A DNA stretch of 64,000 nt from Marisa cornuarietis (GCA_004794655.1 SMMW01000534.1:5017001-5081000); one strand, 5' to 3'; positions 49,776 through 63,563 are shown, counted from the first letter of the stretch. Numbers and translations: made by a program. Notes: generated by a model from the letters alone, not told the origin.

Positions 49776-52337
49776 CTACTTGGAGACAAAGAACTTTACA
49801 GTAGGATCATTTACTTTTCCTACACAGCGACAGCTGGCGCCTTTATACATCATATGACTACCCAATCGTCAACAATGTTTCCACCCTTCTTAACTTACCT
49901 CCACCCTCCCACATAATGACTACCTCGCCCTTTGTTATCCTGTAACGCCCCCAGAGTTTCTTTATTCGTACTTGCTTAAACTGTATTTTTCTTCATCTCA
50001 TAACATCTTAACAGCCACGTTTCACCCGCTTCTCTCTTGTGAGAATTCTTGAATCTGGTTCCCTTCGAAATTCTTGTTCTCAATAAGTGCAAAACTTAAA
50101 AAAAAAAAAAACTCTTAATACGTCGGCTGAAATTAAAAATGAGTGGAAAACCAGGTGGAAAAGACCCTTACTACATAAGACATCTACATCGAGGATTTCT
50201 TAAAAATCGTCGCCAGAATCAAAAAAGACTGTTCGTTGGTCACAAAACCTACCCGAAGTAGGGGAGAGGGGGATCAAGTAAACCACAAACTTGCTTTATT
50301 TGATAACATGAGGAAATGAACTATTTCTCCCAGTTTATTGCTTTGAATTCGATGTTTAAAGGGGATAATACGTAAATTGTACCTAGTCGGGGCTTGGTGT
50401 CAATACCAGAAACTGCTTTAGACTGTTAAAACGGATACATCCTTCTGAACAGCAATACTGGTTTTTCTCTTCATAGAACAAGACACACGATTCGTGTCTT
50501 AGTGATGTGATGTACTTCTATATATTTCACATGTACGTACGTGGAAGAGAAAGAAATGAAGATGTTTGTTTTCGGTTTATTTTTGTAACTATTTTATTAT
50601 GCAACATTCGAAAGAAACAAATTCCATATTTACGTAATATCTGCGAACAAAAAACTAGACAGAAATGCACTTTTTTCGTCAAATAGTTTTCTAATCAGAT
50701 ATATCCCTTTGTTGAAGCAGTTTCTGTTACTTTTAACTTTGATATTATCATTACATAAGAAAGGTTCATTGATAATTTATTTCTACCAAAAAACATTTCC
50801 ATATATATTATGTGCATGAACAACTCTTTCCCATTGTGATATGCATTTAAAAAAAACTCACTGCTGTGTCAAGTGCTTCAAAATATTGTACTATTTTCTG
50901 CGCTAAGACTTTGTAAGAACTTGTGTTTAAGGAGCCATATGTTGAAGCGGTGGTGCGGGTGGTGTGTTAAAAAATGATACTGAAATTTCTTAGGAGAAAG
51001 AAAGAGAAAAAGAAAAGAAACGTTATTGTCCCCAGCCATACTACAGTTGGCTATCCACTTGGTATTGTTCACTTGCTCTTTGTGTCCATCTGCTGCACCC
51101 TTGTTTTTACTCTCAACATCTTGGCAAAGTTGTGTTCCGCCTCGTCGCTCACATTGTCCGTTGACCAGCTGCTGCTGACCAAGATTAAAGAAAGGGAAAA
51201 ATCTGCGATAAAGCTCTCGCAATCATCATCAAAATTCACGAAATACCCTCCAAATTTGCATTCTGATCAATGCACCAGCCTCAATACGTCTGTCGATATT
51301 CTGTCGTGAGTGTTTGATTGATCAAAGTTTGTGTGAGTGGTACATTATCCAAACACTAGCACAGACTGCAACGGGACGACACATGAGCTGACGCCCCTGA
51401 TACTTAGTTTCAGGAATGGATGTGGCGAGACTGGTCACCGATCGTCACTGACCCAGTGAATCTTCTACCGTCGGCGCAAAACTACAGACATCTTCTTCGT
51501 CTGCTACCATCTGTCATCAGGATGATCAAACGTCCATATTCTCCATTACTTGCTCTATACACTGGAGAAGGCCCAATATGACACCTTTACCACCGCTTTC
51601 TAACTACGGCTTCAGAGTTAAAACAACGTATGCGGGGTCTGGACACCACTTTATTATTTCGGAAACAAGACGCTTGTCCCTGAACTCCCCATGTTACCCA
51701 GGGCAATGATGTCCCCTTGCATCGTAACTACCGCATTTAGATAGTAATGCCTAGCAGACAACTAAAATCCTTATAAAACATTAGCAGTCTGACTGCTAGG
51801 CCCCAGCATTTTGTGACTGTGCACCTCTGACTGCTGTACGTCTGTCCAGATGAAGTCACTTCCCTTAGTGGTGAACGTGGATGTGATATATTCATATCTA
51901 TCTGACTACATAACACCGCATAATTGAGTGTTGAACACATGGCTGTATATTCATGTCTGACCAAATGTCGTAACTCTTGACATGATTAACCTTTTACTTT
52001 TGGCCTAGGTTATGCTTCAATAACTCCTACCATCTGCACCAAATAACTCCTGCCTGGATGATGGTGGGATACTCCACTCCAAACCAAAGGTATTCCATTT
52101 CTGAATACTCTTCTATTACAAAAACAGCACATCCTCATTACATGATAATGATGGAGAGCAAATATCACTGGTGGAATTTCTCAGAGCTTTCTTTCAATCT
52201 TGAAGCAAAAAGAAGTGTATAGAAAACGTTGAAGAACAGATTTCATTAAATGTCACAAACCAAAAACTCCCCGAATGAACTCATGAAAATATCTCTGTTT
52301 CTGTTTTTCTCTCTTTCTCTCTGTCTCTCTCCCTCTC

Positions 52338-52375
<38 letters not shown>

Positions 52376-52391
52376 ACGCGCGCGCACAGAC
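49776..52391. other. Upstream flank of copy 4
   Basis: Aligns closely with 37314-39290, ending in the CT/CA microsatellite at 52284-52391. After about 51530 it also carries a block shared with copy 2's flank (51530-51960 against 23200-23720). No gene is supported. Confidence 0.55.
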
Positions 52392-54120
52392 ACAGAGTGA
52401 GAGAGGGTCGGTGATCTGTTGTCAGCTTAACAGATCGGACAGTATTTTTAACCTTGTAAATTCCCTGGATATTTTAACTAGTCACTCGAGTTTAAAATTA
52501 TTATGCAATTTAGTGTAAACATTTTAGTTCCAAACAGCATGGCAAGCCATAATCTTTACTTTCGAGTGACTTGTGGACTCTGATTAACGCCTCAGATTGC
52601 TAAGTGTGCAGTTCAGCAGCAGATACTAACAGTCTTTGTGACCATTGTCTTGATAGCAGGTGCAGTACTCCAATATGGGGACATAGCAAGCAACCCAGAC
52701 CGTGCAGCAGGACAGAGTTTATTATCGGCGGCGTCATCTTCACAGTTGGACAAACGATACAACTTGTCTTCTCAATCGCCGATACACCACACAGATGGTT
52801 CCGAAAATACACCATAATGTCAATCGTAGATATGGTAAAAATGTTGAGCTTCACAAACCAAAATATTGACAACATGACTGTTGAAACACAAGAACAATTA
52901 AACTCAATGCACAGAAAGATGACAGAAGTGACTTAGAAAAAAATATGTTGTTGTCGGAGAAGATTTCAAAACTAGAACAAAAACTATGTACTATAGAAGG
53001 AAGAAGATGAGTCTTTTGTGGATTTTCTTCATAACGCGGCCTTTTGCAGAAGGTCAAAGCGTGCTGCACAAAAAGCCATTGCTCAACCACAATTGCAGGA
53101 TGCGGAAACGTGATCGTGAAAAACACGTCAAACGAAACCAGTTAAAAATATTTCGGAATAGCAATGCCAATAGCCTGACTTAGAGAAATACTTCGATCTC
53201 AAATAAATATTTAAAGGTCTTTGTCAAGTAAAACGGGGAAAATATGACAAAGCTTTGAACGTTAATTCTAGATATTGGAATGGAAATCAGAAAGAACATT
53301 GCCTGATGTGAATGTGGTAGATTTCTTCTTATAATTTAGTCGTTTAAACGAATTATTAACATTAACCAAACACAGATACCCAAAGCAATGCTACAACACG
53401 CTGCTGTACTTTTAAGATAGGGCTGGGAGATCAAACCTCTCAGGTTAGAATGTGCAGTCATGGCTTCGGGTGTGTATGGGAAATGAAATACAGACGGTTT
53501 TGCCCTGTTCATGGCCACTGTGAAAGATTTATGGATGGTTTCAGTCAAAAATGGCACGATTCACTATTGCTTTTACTTTACTTGAATATTGTGTACCACG
53601 CTGACTTGATTAGATTATTACATATGAAGCAGGTGTTATAACTCGAATGGAGACGTGTCTTGTGTCTTTTAATACGTAACCGTTTTCCCTAAATGGGATC
53701 ACCCGTCTTAATCAAACCAGAATTATACATGTATGTCAGCAGAGTGACAATGGAAGCCTGGACGACCTGTGCCACTTTCTGTTGATATTTCCTAAATCGT
53801 CATCCCCTCCACAAAGATTTCTAACATACATAACCCTAACCTTTTAAGGTTCCTAAAGGATGTTATACCCATTAAAGCTGCCCTACATATATAAGAATGC
53901 TTTGGAATGAGATCTCCAGATCATTTACATTACGCAAAGTTATGCAGAATATTATTCTTTTTCTATATCTTGTTTTATTATGGTTTAGATCCCTAATACA
54001 AAAGAAGCGATACTGATCTACAGCCACCCATTTATATGCACATCACCAGCAGTATCTGATGTTGAAGTGGGCCACATGGCCTGTAAAACACTGAATAAAC
54101 TACTAGCATATCATATTACA

Positions 54121-54173
<53 letters not shown>

Positions 54174-54429
54174 TTCGCGAGGACATTAAGAAAAATTTAC
54201 AGCGTCACAATAGTCATAATAATCCCAGACTGTGTGCGCTCTTAACAATTGGTTCGCATGAAAAGGAGCGGCATCTTGCGCGTGGCTTATGATTGTCAAC
54301 AATACGGCCCTTGGGCACGACGAGGGTTCGACAGATGTAAATCAGAGCCATATGTGAGAGGAGAACCTCACCGAGCGTCCTACTACCATTTCCTGACACC
54401 CACCCCCAACCCTCTCCCATCACCTTCTT
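52392..54429. other. Spacer 4-5, first part, no gene recognised
   Basis: Corresponds to spacer 1-2 (from about 5490). Contains a (CA)n at 54124-54172. Open frames are short and do not match those of spacer 1-2, so coding is unlikely. Confidence 0.5.
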
Positions 54430-55030
54430 TAGTTTGCTCGCACTCGGTCACGAAGAAAAAAATCAAGGGCAAATCATTATTTCTTTTTGGGATTATTTTT
54501 TAAGTAAGAAATGAACCTACTCAACGACCTCCCACCGTCCACTCTCTTTAGTTCATTGGTACTCTCTGTTATGAAAGGGAAAAAAGTTAGAAAGTATTAT
54601 TATTTTCTGGATTATTTTTATGCGAGAGAAGACACCCAACTCAACTAGCCATCCCTGTCCAGTCTTTTTCGTTCACTAGAACTTATTGATTAAGAGAAAG
54701 AAGATGAAAGAATATTATTTATTTTCAATTTTTGTTGCCATTCAAGAGTCTGAACCGTTTCGCCCTCTTTTTCGTCCACTCGTATTCCGTTAGGAAGACG
54801 ATGAAGAATAATCATTTCTTTATCATGCGAAAGAAAAACCCACCAAATAACCTACCACAAGACTCTCATCTTTCGTTCACTCGTACATCGTTATGAAAAA
54901 AAACATTTGGGAAAGATAAACTTTCTTTTCATTATTAATGCAGGAGAAAATTCATACCCGCCTACCCTTCTCCTTTCATTTGTTTTTATTCAACTCCTTT
55001 ATGAAAATAAATTAAGGAAGAAAAAGCGTG
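54430..55030. repeat. Diverged tandem repeat, about 110-bp unit
   Basis: The motif GTTCACTCGTAC...GTTATGAAGAAAAA recurs at about 54430, 54548, 54668, 54775, 54875 and 54985. Between copies lie A/T-rich stretches and CCACC-rich stretches. Counterpart of 8150-8590. Confidence 0.55.
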
Positions 55031-56859
55031 GGATAAAAACTTCCCCAAGACCGCGAGCGACTGACCAAAGAAAGTAAAAAGCTCTTCACAAGGGATCTGT
55101 AAGATGTATCTGCGTTGCCTGCGTATTTTTCGCTGAAAAAGTAATGTGCAGGACAACAATAAAAAGCATCATCAGACAGAGAATAATGTGGAACATTCCA
55201 GAGAAACAGCACACGTAGAAAACAGAGAACCTGTCACGACAAGATACAGAAACAGGCGGCGACAATTAAATAGAAAACGTGTCACATTAACCATGTACAC
55301 TGTGAACATTTACAAAACCCCCGTTTTCGTTTGCACGTGCAATTTTAACGATCTGCAACGAATTTCGAATGCCAATTGAATCCTAACGATAAATATATAT
55401 ATTTTCTTTCAGTAAAACTTTGTTCATATAAAATTTATTAAAAACGGAATGTTGCTTAGCTTTGAAATTCGATCAGTTGTTACTGTTGTCGAAGATGTGA
55501 CTACATTTGGCAATGTTTTAGCAACAACCGTCGTGTCACATCGGTAGAAAGATGTATTTGCTTTTTTCATACCCGTTAAACAGGCTTTTTCGATGATGCT
55601 TTTTCCTTGTGCCTCGCTTACGAACGATTCGCCTCTTTTGTGCGCTAAAACTGTTTCTTGTTCTGATTGGGGTGGACGCTAGAAACTTGTTGGTGGAGGT
55701 GCGCGTAGCAGACGACGCTGATTATCGTTTTCCAACGATATTTTGATCTGGCTGTGTAATAATAGGGCAGATAAAGGCTTTTCTTGATGACACGCACGTT
55801 TGTCCTCTCTCTCTCCCTCTCTTGCTCGAAGTCGACGACACTAAGCATCACGTGTCATCTCCTCAACGCTCATCGTAGATGTTTTTTTTATAGCATTTTA
55901 AGGCCGTTCGATCTCCGTTTTCCCTTTACGTCCCTGGGCACGTGAGGAGCAAAACCTCAGCGCCTGGTGTGGACGCTGGCCATTGGTCGCGTCTGGTTCC
56001 AAGCTCTGTTAGATTTTGTTGCGAACCCTGGACACGTGGCGTGCCTTTCTCAGTCATCTGCAGGCAGCAGGTGGCGCGGGACACGTGAGACGGTGTGAGA
56101 CGCAGTTGTTTGAACAGCAACTGACTGGCATCACAAAGTCACGTGGGTGAGTGTGCGCTTTTTTTCCCCCGCATCATCGAGTCTGGAACGAATGTAATCG
56201 GTGAGTGGGCGCGTGCGCGTGCGTGCGTCTGTGTGTGTGTGATTTGAGTTCCTGTTCCAGTCGGATGGCTTGGCCAACCATGCGTCTAACCACGAACTTG
56301 TATTACTGGACTGCTTGCATAAGATTTTTTCAGTTAAGTTATAGAACGAGGCTGGTGTGTACAAAGCTTACGGTTTAGTCACATTCATTGTTCAAGCTCG
56401 CCGAGACTAACAGCGGAGGACTTCGCAAGAGGTTAAGAGTTGGTCTCGGCAGACAGATAGCAGTCTACCTATATATGTCCGTGGTTTAACGGTGCGGTTA
56501 GTTGATCCATTTGTGGCCTTTTTTCCATTTCCATGAAAAGTTACCGCCTACCCTTCTCCTTTCATTTGTTGGACTCTGTGGTGGGTGGAAAGCGGAAGAA
56601 ATGAGCAATAAATCTTTAAAATATGGCAAGTGCAGTAGGGAGGATGAGCTGTCTTTGGATAGTGAGGATAAGGTGAGAGACACAGAGCGTGCGTGCGTGC
56701 GTGCGTGCGTGCGCGCGCGAAAGTCTGTCAAGGGGGTATGGCCCCGTTGTTTTGTAGAAGAGGACGCAGAGTCGACCCAGCCGTTGTCGTCACTTTTGCC
56801 TTTTGCAATAACCAAGGGCCTCAAAAATATTTTATCTAGTTAAATGCCTTCGCACTGGA
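55031..56859. other. Spacer 4-5, middle part
   Basis: Has a more G+C-rich section (about 55900-56450) and a (GTGC)n run at 56688-56719. I see no splice-consistent coding region or known motif. Confidence 0.45.
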
Positions 56860-57935
56860 CAATTTCTGGTCCATTGCGGACCCCAGAAGACCTCTGATGC
56901 CCTTCGTAAATGGGATGACAACCAGTCTGTAGACCGACTCATGAAAGTTACAATGCAGAGATCGTTCTTCAAGGGGAAAGGGTCATTCGTTGTCCTGACC
57001 TTGCTCGGATTCGGAGACAGTTATAGCTGTCGAGAGAGTCCACCTCAAGAGAAATGGGAAATCTGTGTCCGCAAACACGCTTTTTCTTACTTTCTGTTTA
57101 CCAAACTCCCCGACGTTATTGAGGTCGGGTATCTGCGAGTCAAAGAGTCTATGTTCATTCCTTCGGCATGCTTCCCATATATACCATTCGTGCCAGAGAG
57201 CCAAAACAATTGTCCTTACGTGTTACACATCTTTTACAGGCTCCCGGAATCGATATTCAACAGGCAGAGCCTCTTCCTCTCTTGCAGCTCCTCCTTCGAC
57301 TCTTCATGTTCCAGAGATTCTTCTTGATCTTACACAGTTTAAAAAGGTGATACCAATGAGTTTATCGTTCTCCAATGCCGCCATCTTTACGGAAGGTCTA
57401 AAGTTCCATATGGTGGACCTGTAGCTGCAACATCAGCTCCGTCCTGTCAGCCGCAACATGCATCTTCAGCCCATCTTGCGGATGGTTGCTCCATCTTGTC
57501 TGCGGAACTTCATCCATCTTCCTAGCCTTGCAGCACGTTCACTGAACTTAATTATTTTATACCCGCTAACTGCTCTCCAGGCTCTTCTTTTTCATCGTTT
57601 TGACCACGTTCCCATTGTCTAGTTCCCTACCACGTGTGGCTCTTTGTTCTCCCACCAGGGACTTCATTTGGGCCGCTGGCCATGTTGACATCCCAGGAAA
57701 TGTTCAAAGGGATAGGTCGCCAAGGCCGCTTGCCAGTCTCCTGGTCACTTCCAGTCACTGGCGTCATCCGACTGTGTCTATCTTGTCGGCTTATGTTGAG
57801 GTTTTGTGGCAGCTGGAGCACTCTTGGCCAGAATAAGCTACATGCCATCTTGCCCCATCTCTCTGACCACCCAGCTCCTGACTGCTCAGTTCTGCGGAAG
57901 TAGTACATGTGGTATAACTTTCTCACTCGCTCGCT
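56860..57935 (+). mobile_element. Decayed non-LTR retrotransposon with RNase H domain
   Basis: Plus-strand frames give ARSLNLIILYPLTALQALLF (about 57530-57590) and FIWAAGHVDIPGN (near 57667-57705). These match the end of an RNase H domain, where a W-I-P-G-H-V-x-I-P-G-N-E segment is typical. Upstream, SRNRYSTGRASSSL and LLDLTQFKK look like the linker between RT and RNase H. Stops and frame changes are common. The clade (I/Ingi-like) is a guess. Confidence 0.5.
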
Positions 57936-58329
57936 GTGATAGTTTCTATCACGCTGTAAAACTCAAACGACCAGACATCCAACCAATCAGCAAAGAGATA
58001 TCTCCATCCTACATGTAGATCATCTGTTAAGTCACAGTACACACGCGCGCTTCCAACTGTTGGTTTGAAGAGAGAACTTTCCCGGCCTTCATACGGCGAT
58101 CGACAGGGAGCGATAACTACGGTTACCGGTCACGGCGAAGTCTAGTTTGTTGGTGTCACTGACTCTTTGAGCAACGCACGTGGCATGTCAGCATCTATTA
58201 CGTACTTCAGTGCCCGCGAGGTGCACCTTGCTTTCGCGAGCTTACTCTTTTATTGGATGTGACAGCGCACCCAGGGGAGAAGGCGTTTGTTTGGCACTCG
58301 AAAGGCAAATGAAACCCGCCTCCTCTCTC

Positions 58330-58394
<65 letters not shown>

Positions 58395-59724
58395 ATATTT
58401 AAACACATATATATGGGGATGGGGCGCCTACTTGTGGGTGGATGTGCGTGCAGCTTGTGTAGATCAGTGAGTAAGGGAAATGCTGACATCGTTGATATAT
58501 TAGGGAGTTTGAGATTGAGCGCTCGCGCGACGCGTGCGGGAGCGGCAACCTGTAGCGTCACGGGAATTTGCGCCCTACATCATCACATCCACAAAATCCA
58601 ACCAATCGCTTTCTCAAAACGGTTAGGCTTAGAGGCTCGTCCATAGACGTCGTGGATCTCAAACTCTCTATTTACCAATCCACGCACTTCAGGAGCTAGG
58701 ATATGAAGACGGGTAAAATGCTTTCATAACGCTGCTGCTTGTTCTAAGATCAAACGAAGCCTGATCACCCCATAACATGTTTTAGCTCTACACAAAGTAT
58801 CCGTTTAACTGGCTGTTATATTTTTCACAAAGATTTAAATCCCTTGCTTGTCTGTTGTAATTATTTCTTCATTCTCAACCATTAATAAACGTTTCTACCC
58901 TTTTTGCTTGATTTCACAGTTAGCTTCAAATGCTATCCCTTTTTTAATTCTCAATGGCACGAGAGACTTACCATGCAACATTTTAGGAACTGTCAGTCGC
59001 TGAAGTGATAATCAAGTTGATTTAGTTAATTTATGGTCCTTCTGAATAAATCCTCTTCCATAAAAATCATACTGATTTTTTATATTGATGTCTTGGGGAA
59101 ACAAAATTAAACACTTGTCATTTTTCCAAATCTTTTGAAAGAAACAAATAAACAAGGTTAAAAGAAAGGTTACTTAAGGACTGTTGTAAACCTTGAATCT
59201 GCTGATCGTCTGCTCCGCAAGAAACACTTCAGAGTTACGAATACATCCTCGCTGGAACAAGACAATGGAAGCAATCCCCAAATATGTCTCTGTTTCTTTG
59301 GCAAGATGTCCCTGTTTGAGCACATGCCTCGCAAACACAAAATCATCCACAACTCACACAAGAACGAAAAAAGATAAATGACTGAATAGTTCATGAATAA
59401 TAATATAATATAATTATATCCTTTTATATCTCTCTTTCTTCGTTCATTTTTTGTGTCGTTATTGTCCACTTCGTTCTGTTTGCTTTGTTCTTATAGCTTT
59501 TCTCTTCGTTCTTCTGTTTTTCATTTACTTGGAATGTAGAAAATAATACCTTGCACTGCGGTACTGCCTGTCACTTAGCGCAATTTTTCACTTTAGTAGA
59601 TCTTTAATGTGAAGGAAGATAGAGATGGCGGTGTTTAGAACACTGATGATAGTGATAAGCAGAGACTGCGTGACAGAGATTAAAAGGTGATATGCGGAAC
59701 ATTGATGGATGGAGGGAACAATGC
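57936..59724. other. Spacer 4-5, distal part
   Basis: Holds a pure (TG)n at 58342-58393, in the same relative place as 11061-11104 in spacer 1-2. Shared blocks (GAAATGCTGACATCGTTGATA, CACTTCAGAGTTAC) follow. No gene is recognised. Confidence 0.5.
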
Positions 59725-59835
59725 AGATTCAGATTCACGACCCCCGATTTTCACTGTTTCAGTTACTGGCACTTAAGCCCTGCGCCACCATGCGTCCAGG
59801 TTGTCAGTAAGAATAAGGACCAGCATAATGGCGAG
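59725..59835 (-). repeat. tRNA-related SINE-like remnant
   Basis: Weaker homolog of 12120-12290: GGCACTTAAGCCCTGCGCCA and GACCCCCGATTTTCACTG are recognisable on the plus strand. Confidence 0.35.
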
Positions 59836-60624
59836 CTTTTATCTAGCCTTTGATTCAGTTTCTTGGATGGTCTTGCTGCTTTTGCGTTTGATTCTTGTCA
59901 AAGATGACACGTAGATATCTGGTTTCTTCATCGCAACTCAAGGTGTGTCTCTTTGTTTTACAGTCCTAGTGTGTTTCTTCGATGATAGGGTGATTAGTTG
60001 TGTTGAGGACTTCTCTTTATTTGTAAATATATATCATTCTTCTGTCTTTCAGCTGATAGCGACATGGATAGTAGTGTAACGATAAAAAGGCTTAGCTGGA
60101 ATGCCGAGGTAGCTTTGGTCCTTAGGTGAACACTCCCCAGATGTACTTTTTAAAAATGTTTGACGGGAAAGTTCAGCTAATGATGACTTACGCCGCTGAA
60201 GTAGGAGGTTTTGTAGCTAACTTGAAACTCAGTGAGGCAGTGTCGTTCCAGAAACTCACATGCCCTAAGAAATTAGATAATCTCATTTCTAAATACCATC
60301 ACTGCACATTCTGTCATACTGCTCAGGAGTCAGAACATACACGTGTAAACGTTGAAAAAATTTCACTGCCTGCGATATCCTGAAAGGTTTGGATCTAAGT
60401 TTATTGTATTTTTAATTGTTCCTCTTTCTCGGCTCCTTGAGTTCATGAAATAATGTCATTCTCGAATAACATAGCTACCTGTGCCTGTTACCTGTACTTC
60501 TGTCAGTGTGCTCACCACTTCTCAGGCACAAACACCGTTAACACACATTCCACATACACGATATCAAAAATAAATATCTTGAGCATCAGAAATGAAGACA
60601 ACGGTAATTCATAGTACAATAAAG

Positions 60625-60630
60625 TTTATT
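60625..60630 (-). terminator. Copy 5 polyadenylation signal AATAAA
   Basis: Minus-strand AATAAA within TCTGAATAAACTTTATTG, 365 nt after the stop codon. Conserved although E4 is broken. Confidence 0.55.
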
Positions 60631-60995
60631 CAGAAGATATGTACTGAGCATATAGCAGACAGTATAACCGTTAAAGAGACACATCCTCATACGACTTTCA
60701 GTCGGCACAACGACTGTGATGCTAGAGTACACTGGTTAAACACTGTTCAGTACAAGGGTCTTCTCTTAGGCTTGTTTAATAAGAACAGGGCGCACCTGTG
60801 CTCTTCTTGGGAGAAAAAGGTCTGTCAGCAAACGCTGACACGTATGACAGTTTAGAAAACATGATCGTCTAAATCAACAGCGGAAATTTTATTTTTAGAG
60901 ATAAAAAAAATTGTGGCTGAAAAAGCATTTATGCAATTAAAGCAATTAAAACGTTAGTCGACATCATCGTTGTCAAATGTTGGGACATCGGCGGT

Positions 60996-63022
60996 TTAAG
61001 GACAGCTGTCATTCTCACTGTCGTCCTTCAGCCGGTAGGTGAGGCCGCTGTAACACTTGGACTCCTTCACCAACGTCGTCAGAACTGGAAACTCGCGACA
61101 GTCGTCGATGGCTTCGGCGACCGTGTCACAGCTTTTGGTTGGGTCGCTGGCCGGTGCTCCGCGACACATCCAATCCACACAATTCTGCAAGTCAATGGAG
61201 ATAAACACTTCTGATTACCCAACAGAAGAAGAGATACATCAGAAATTTTAAAGTTGGTAAAATAATATTTAATATAAACATTCGTAACAATAACGATGCT
61301 GCTCACTAAATGTTCTAACAGAGTAATAAAACTGCTAATCAAAGGCAGGTGTATTCAGTTTTACGTGTGCTATATAAAAAAATTCAAATGTGTTAACGGT
61401 GTTAAATCTACACTCTAGCGCACTAACACCGCGATATAAATAAAGTTCAGCAAACAGACTGTGTCGTCAAAATCTTTTTTCATTCAGCATCAAACTCCCA
61501 TCCTCCTTGGTAATGTATTTTATGACTGTTTCCTGGATAGTAACAATGTTATGATTCAGCTGCACATTGAGCGAAACTCACGGCAAAAGTTTCGATGGGT
61601 GAGAACATGTACTTGCTCAGACACTTCCGGTGACCTTTCTCACCCAGGATCCTATAGCAAGCGGCGATGGTCCTTTCTCTCGCTGCGTCGTCGGGGCAGA
61701 GGTTGACGAGCTTGTCCTGGCTGGCTAAGCAGAAGTCCTCGAGTCTGTTACAAGAGCAAGAAGGACAATGAGAGGGAGTTGGCAAGAACGCAGCGACCAG
61801 TAAGTGTTCCTTTCTTTTCTGCTCAGTGTGGAGCCGTGAGTGTTAGTCATCGGCAAAGGAATCCTAGCTGGGCGTCGTATTTTTAACCAAACGACTCAGT
61901 TTGAGATATTATTTCCAAAAATTTGGAGGAATACCTCCTTCCCTTTCAGTTTTCGAGATACACGTCTCTATAAACATCAACATTTACATAGATGGGTGTC
62001 AAACTAGAGACTTCACGTTTCCATGAAGTTACGATCTCAGCTTATTCATTAGATGAGGCCTTGACAAAGTGAACATATTTATGGACAATACTGATGTCTG
62101 CGTTGTTGATCTTGACCTGTGTACAGTGAGGTTTCCACGCGTGGATCTCGAGAACGGAAGGACCTTGCTAGTTAAGACTTGAGGAAATAATACTTTGCCT
62201 TTACCCAATCATTAGAAAAAAATGTGCACCCTACTAGACCTTTAAGCCCTCTCGACAATAGGAGAATAAAAGCTATGGTTCACCCAGCTATATTGGTCAA
62301 AGTCGGGGTAGGGCACTGTGTCGCCTTATCTGACAATAACTATAGTTTGCAAAAGAGAAAAAAGATGAAACTGTATCCTGGGAGGTATCATAGGGTGGAT
62401 ACTGAAACTCAAAACAATTACCTTCTGATGTGTATGAAGTTGATGTTATAAAATAATCTATTTAATTTTTTTCAGAAGGGTATTTTGATTTCAACCATTG
62501 TTTTGAAAACAACACAGTCCCCACCCCACCTACACTCTACTGATGGTACAGTAAACCTTGTGTTTTCCATTGGTAAAATATTTGTCTTATTACGACCAAA
62601 GTCGTAAAGCTAACTCTAAGGTCCTGTGAATCTGGGATTCGTTTAAGGATACAAGAAACATTAAGGATAAAAACATTTCATCTGACAAAGCAGCGATAAA
62701 TATTTAGTAATTAGCACTACCAACAATTTTGCATCGTTGAAAGTTCTGGGTTGTGGTGATAGTTAAGAATAGGATTGGTAACACTACATGGCTGTCATTC
62801 TTGTCATTCTGTCACTCAAAGACTAAAGACTGGGATGCAGAATGCTTTCTTCACAAGGGGGAATAAATTCTTACTGTTCATATTGGACAGTCTGTGAGTT
62901 ATTGAGCGCGTCGAACAAAACAGTGGCTCTGTCGTCTGACCATTGGGTGAAGCCAGCAGTCCTGTCCTTCAGAACGCTTCTGCTTGTATTTCCTATATGA
63001 AACACATCACGCACGCACGCAC

Positions 63023-63077
<55 letters not shown>

Positions 63078-63563
63078 AACTGACTAATTAATAATTAAAG
63101 CAAACTTTTCTTTTGCAGCTGCAGAACAGTGAAGGAAGTTTCCTTCGCTGTTCTGAACTTCATACGTTTGGCAAATGAGTTGTGGTACTCAGGGTAGTGA
63201 TCATTGGCCTGACCGATCGATCTAAACGTAGATTACAGCCTCAACATAAATACAAGCCTTGGGTATACAAAAATTTCAAAACCTCCTAAGTGGAGATATT
63301 TCTCACCGCAGAGTTGGTCAGGATACGGAACTAGAGGGGCACTGTCGTCATTGCAGGTGAAGGACCAGTCAGAAGACTTCTGTTTACTGCCCCTCATACA
63401 GCCCAAAGCTGAACGACCAGACATTTTGCTTCTCAGAGAAGATCACACCAAGGCCGTCATCTTCGGGAGCGTAGTTAAAGATGTCGGTGAACTCAAGATC
63501 ACCGTCTTTCTTCACAATCGGCAGCAGGGTTGATGAGCCCTCGCATTTCAACTCAGTCAGGTA
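60996..63563 (-). pseudogene. Copy 5 of VWD-C8 gene, partial, E4 frameshifted
   Basis: Exons: E4 63307-63563, E5 62875-62992, E6 61582-61744, E7 60996-61184. E1-E3 lie right of the window. E5, E6 and E7 have the standard lengths (118, 163, 189 nt) and stay open. E4 is 257 instead of 262 nt. Five bases are missing near 63391, where other copies read CCCTTGAACTC and this one CCCCTC, so the frame runs into TAA two codons later. This copy is the most divergent: QTVQYEQLEDFC, ASDPTKSCDTVAE, MCRGAP, TTLVKESK. The E5 acceptor is TAG rather than CAG. It is either a young pseudogene or a sequence error; the good state of the other exons argues that loss was recent. Confidence 0.8.
63005..63078. repeat. 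(CA)n with (CGCA) start beside the E5 acceptor of copy 5
   Basis: (TG)n on the gene strand, ending about 12 nt from the E5 acceptor; closest to the splice site among the copies. Confidence 0.9.

Noticed and set aside
52604..52936. 110-codon plus-strand frame in spacer 4-5
   Set aside because: The homologous block in spacer 1-2 does not keep the frame, and no domain is visible.
58180..58646. Frames rich in CVCVCV around (TG)n
   Set aside because: Artefact of a translated microsatellite.
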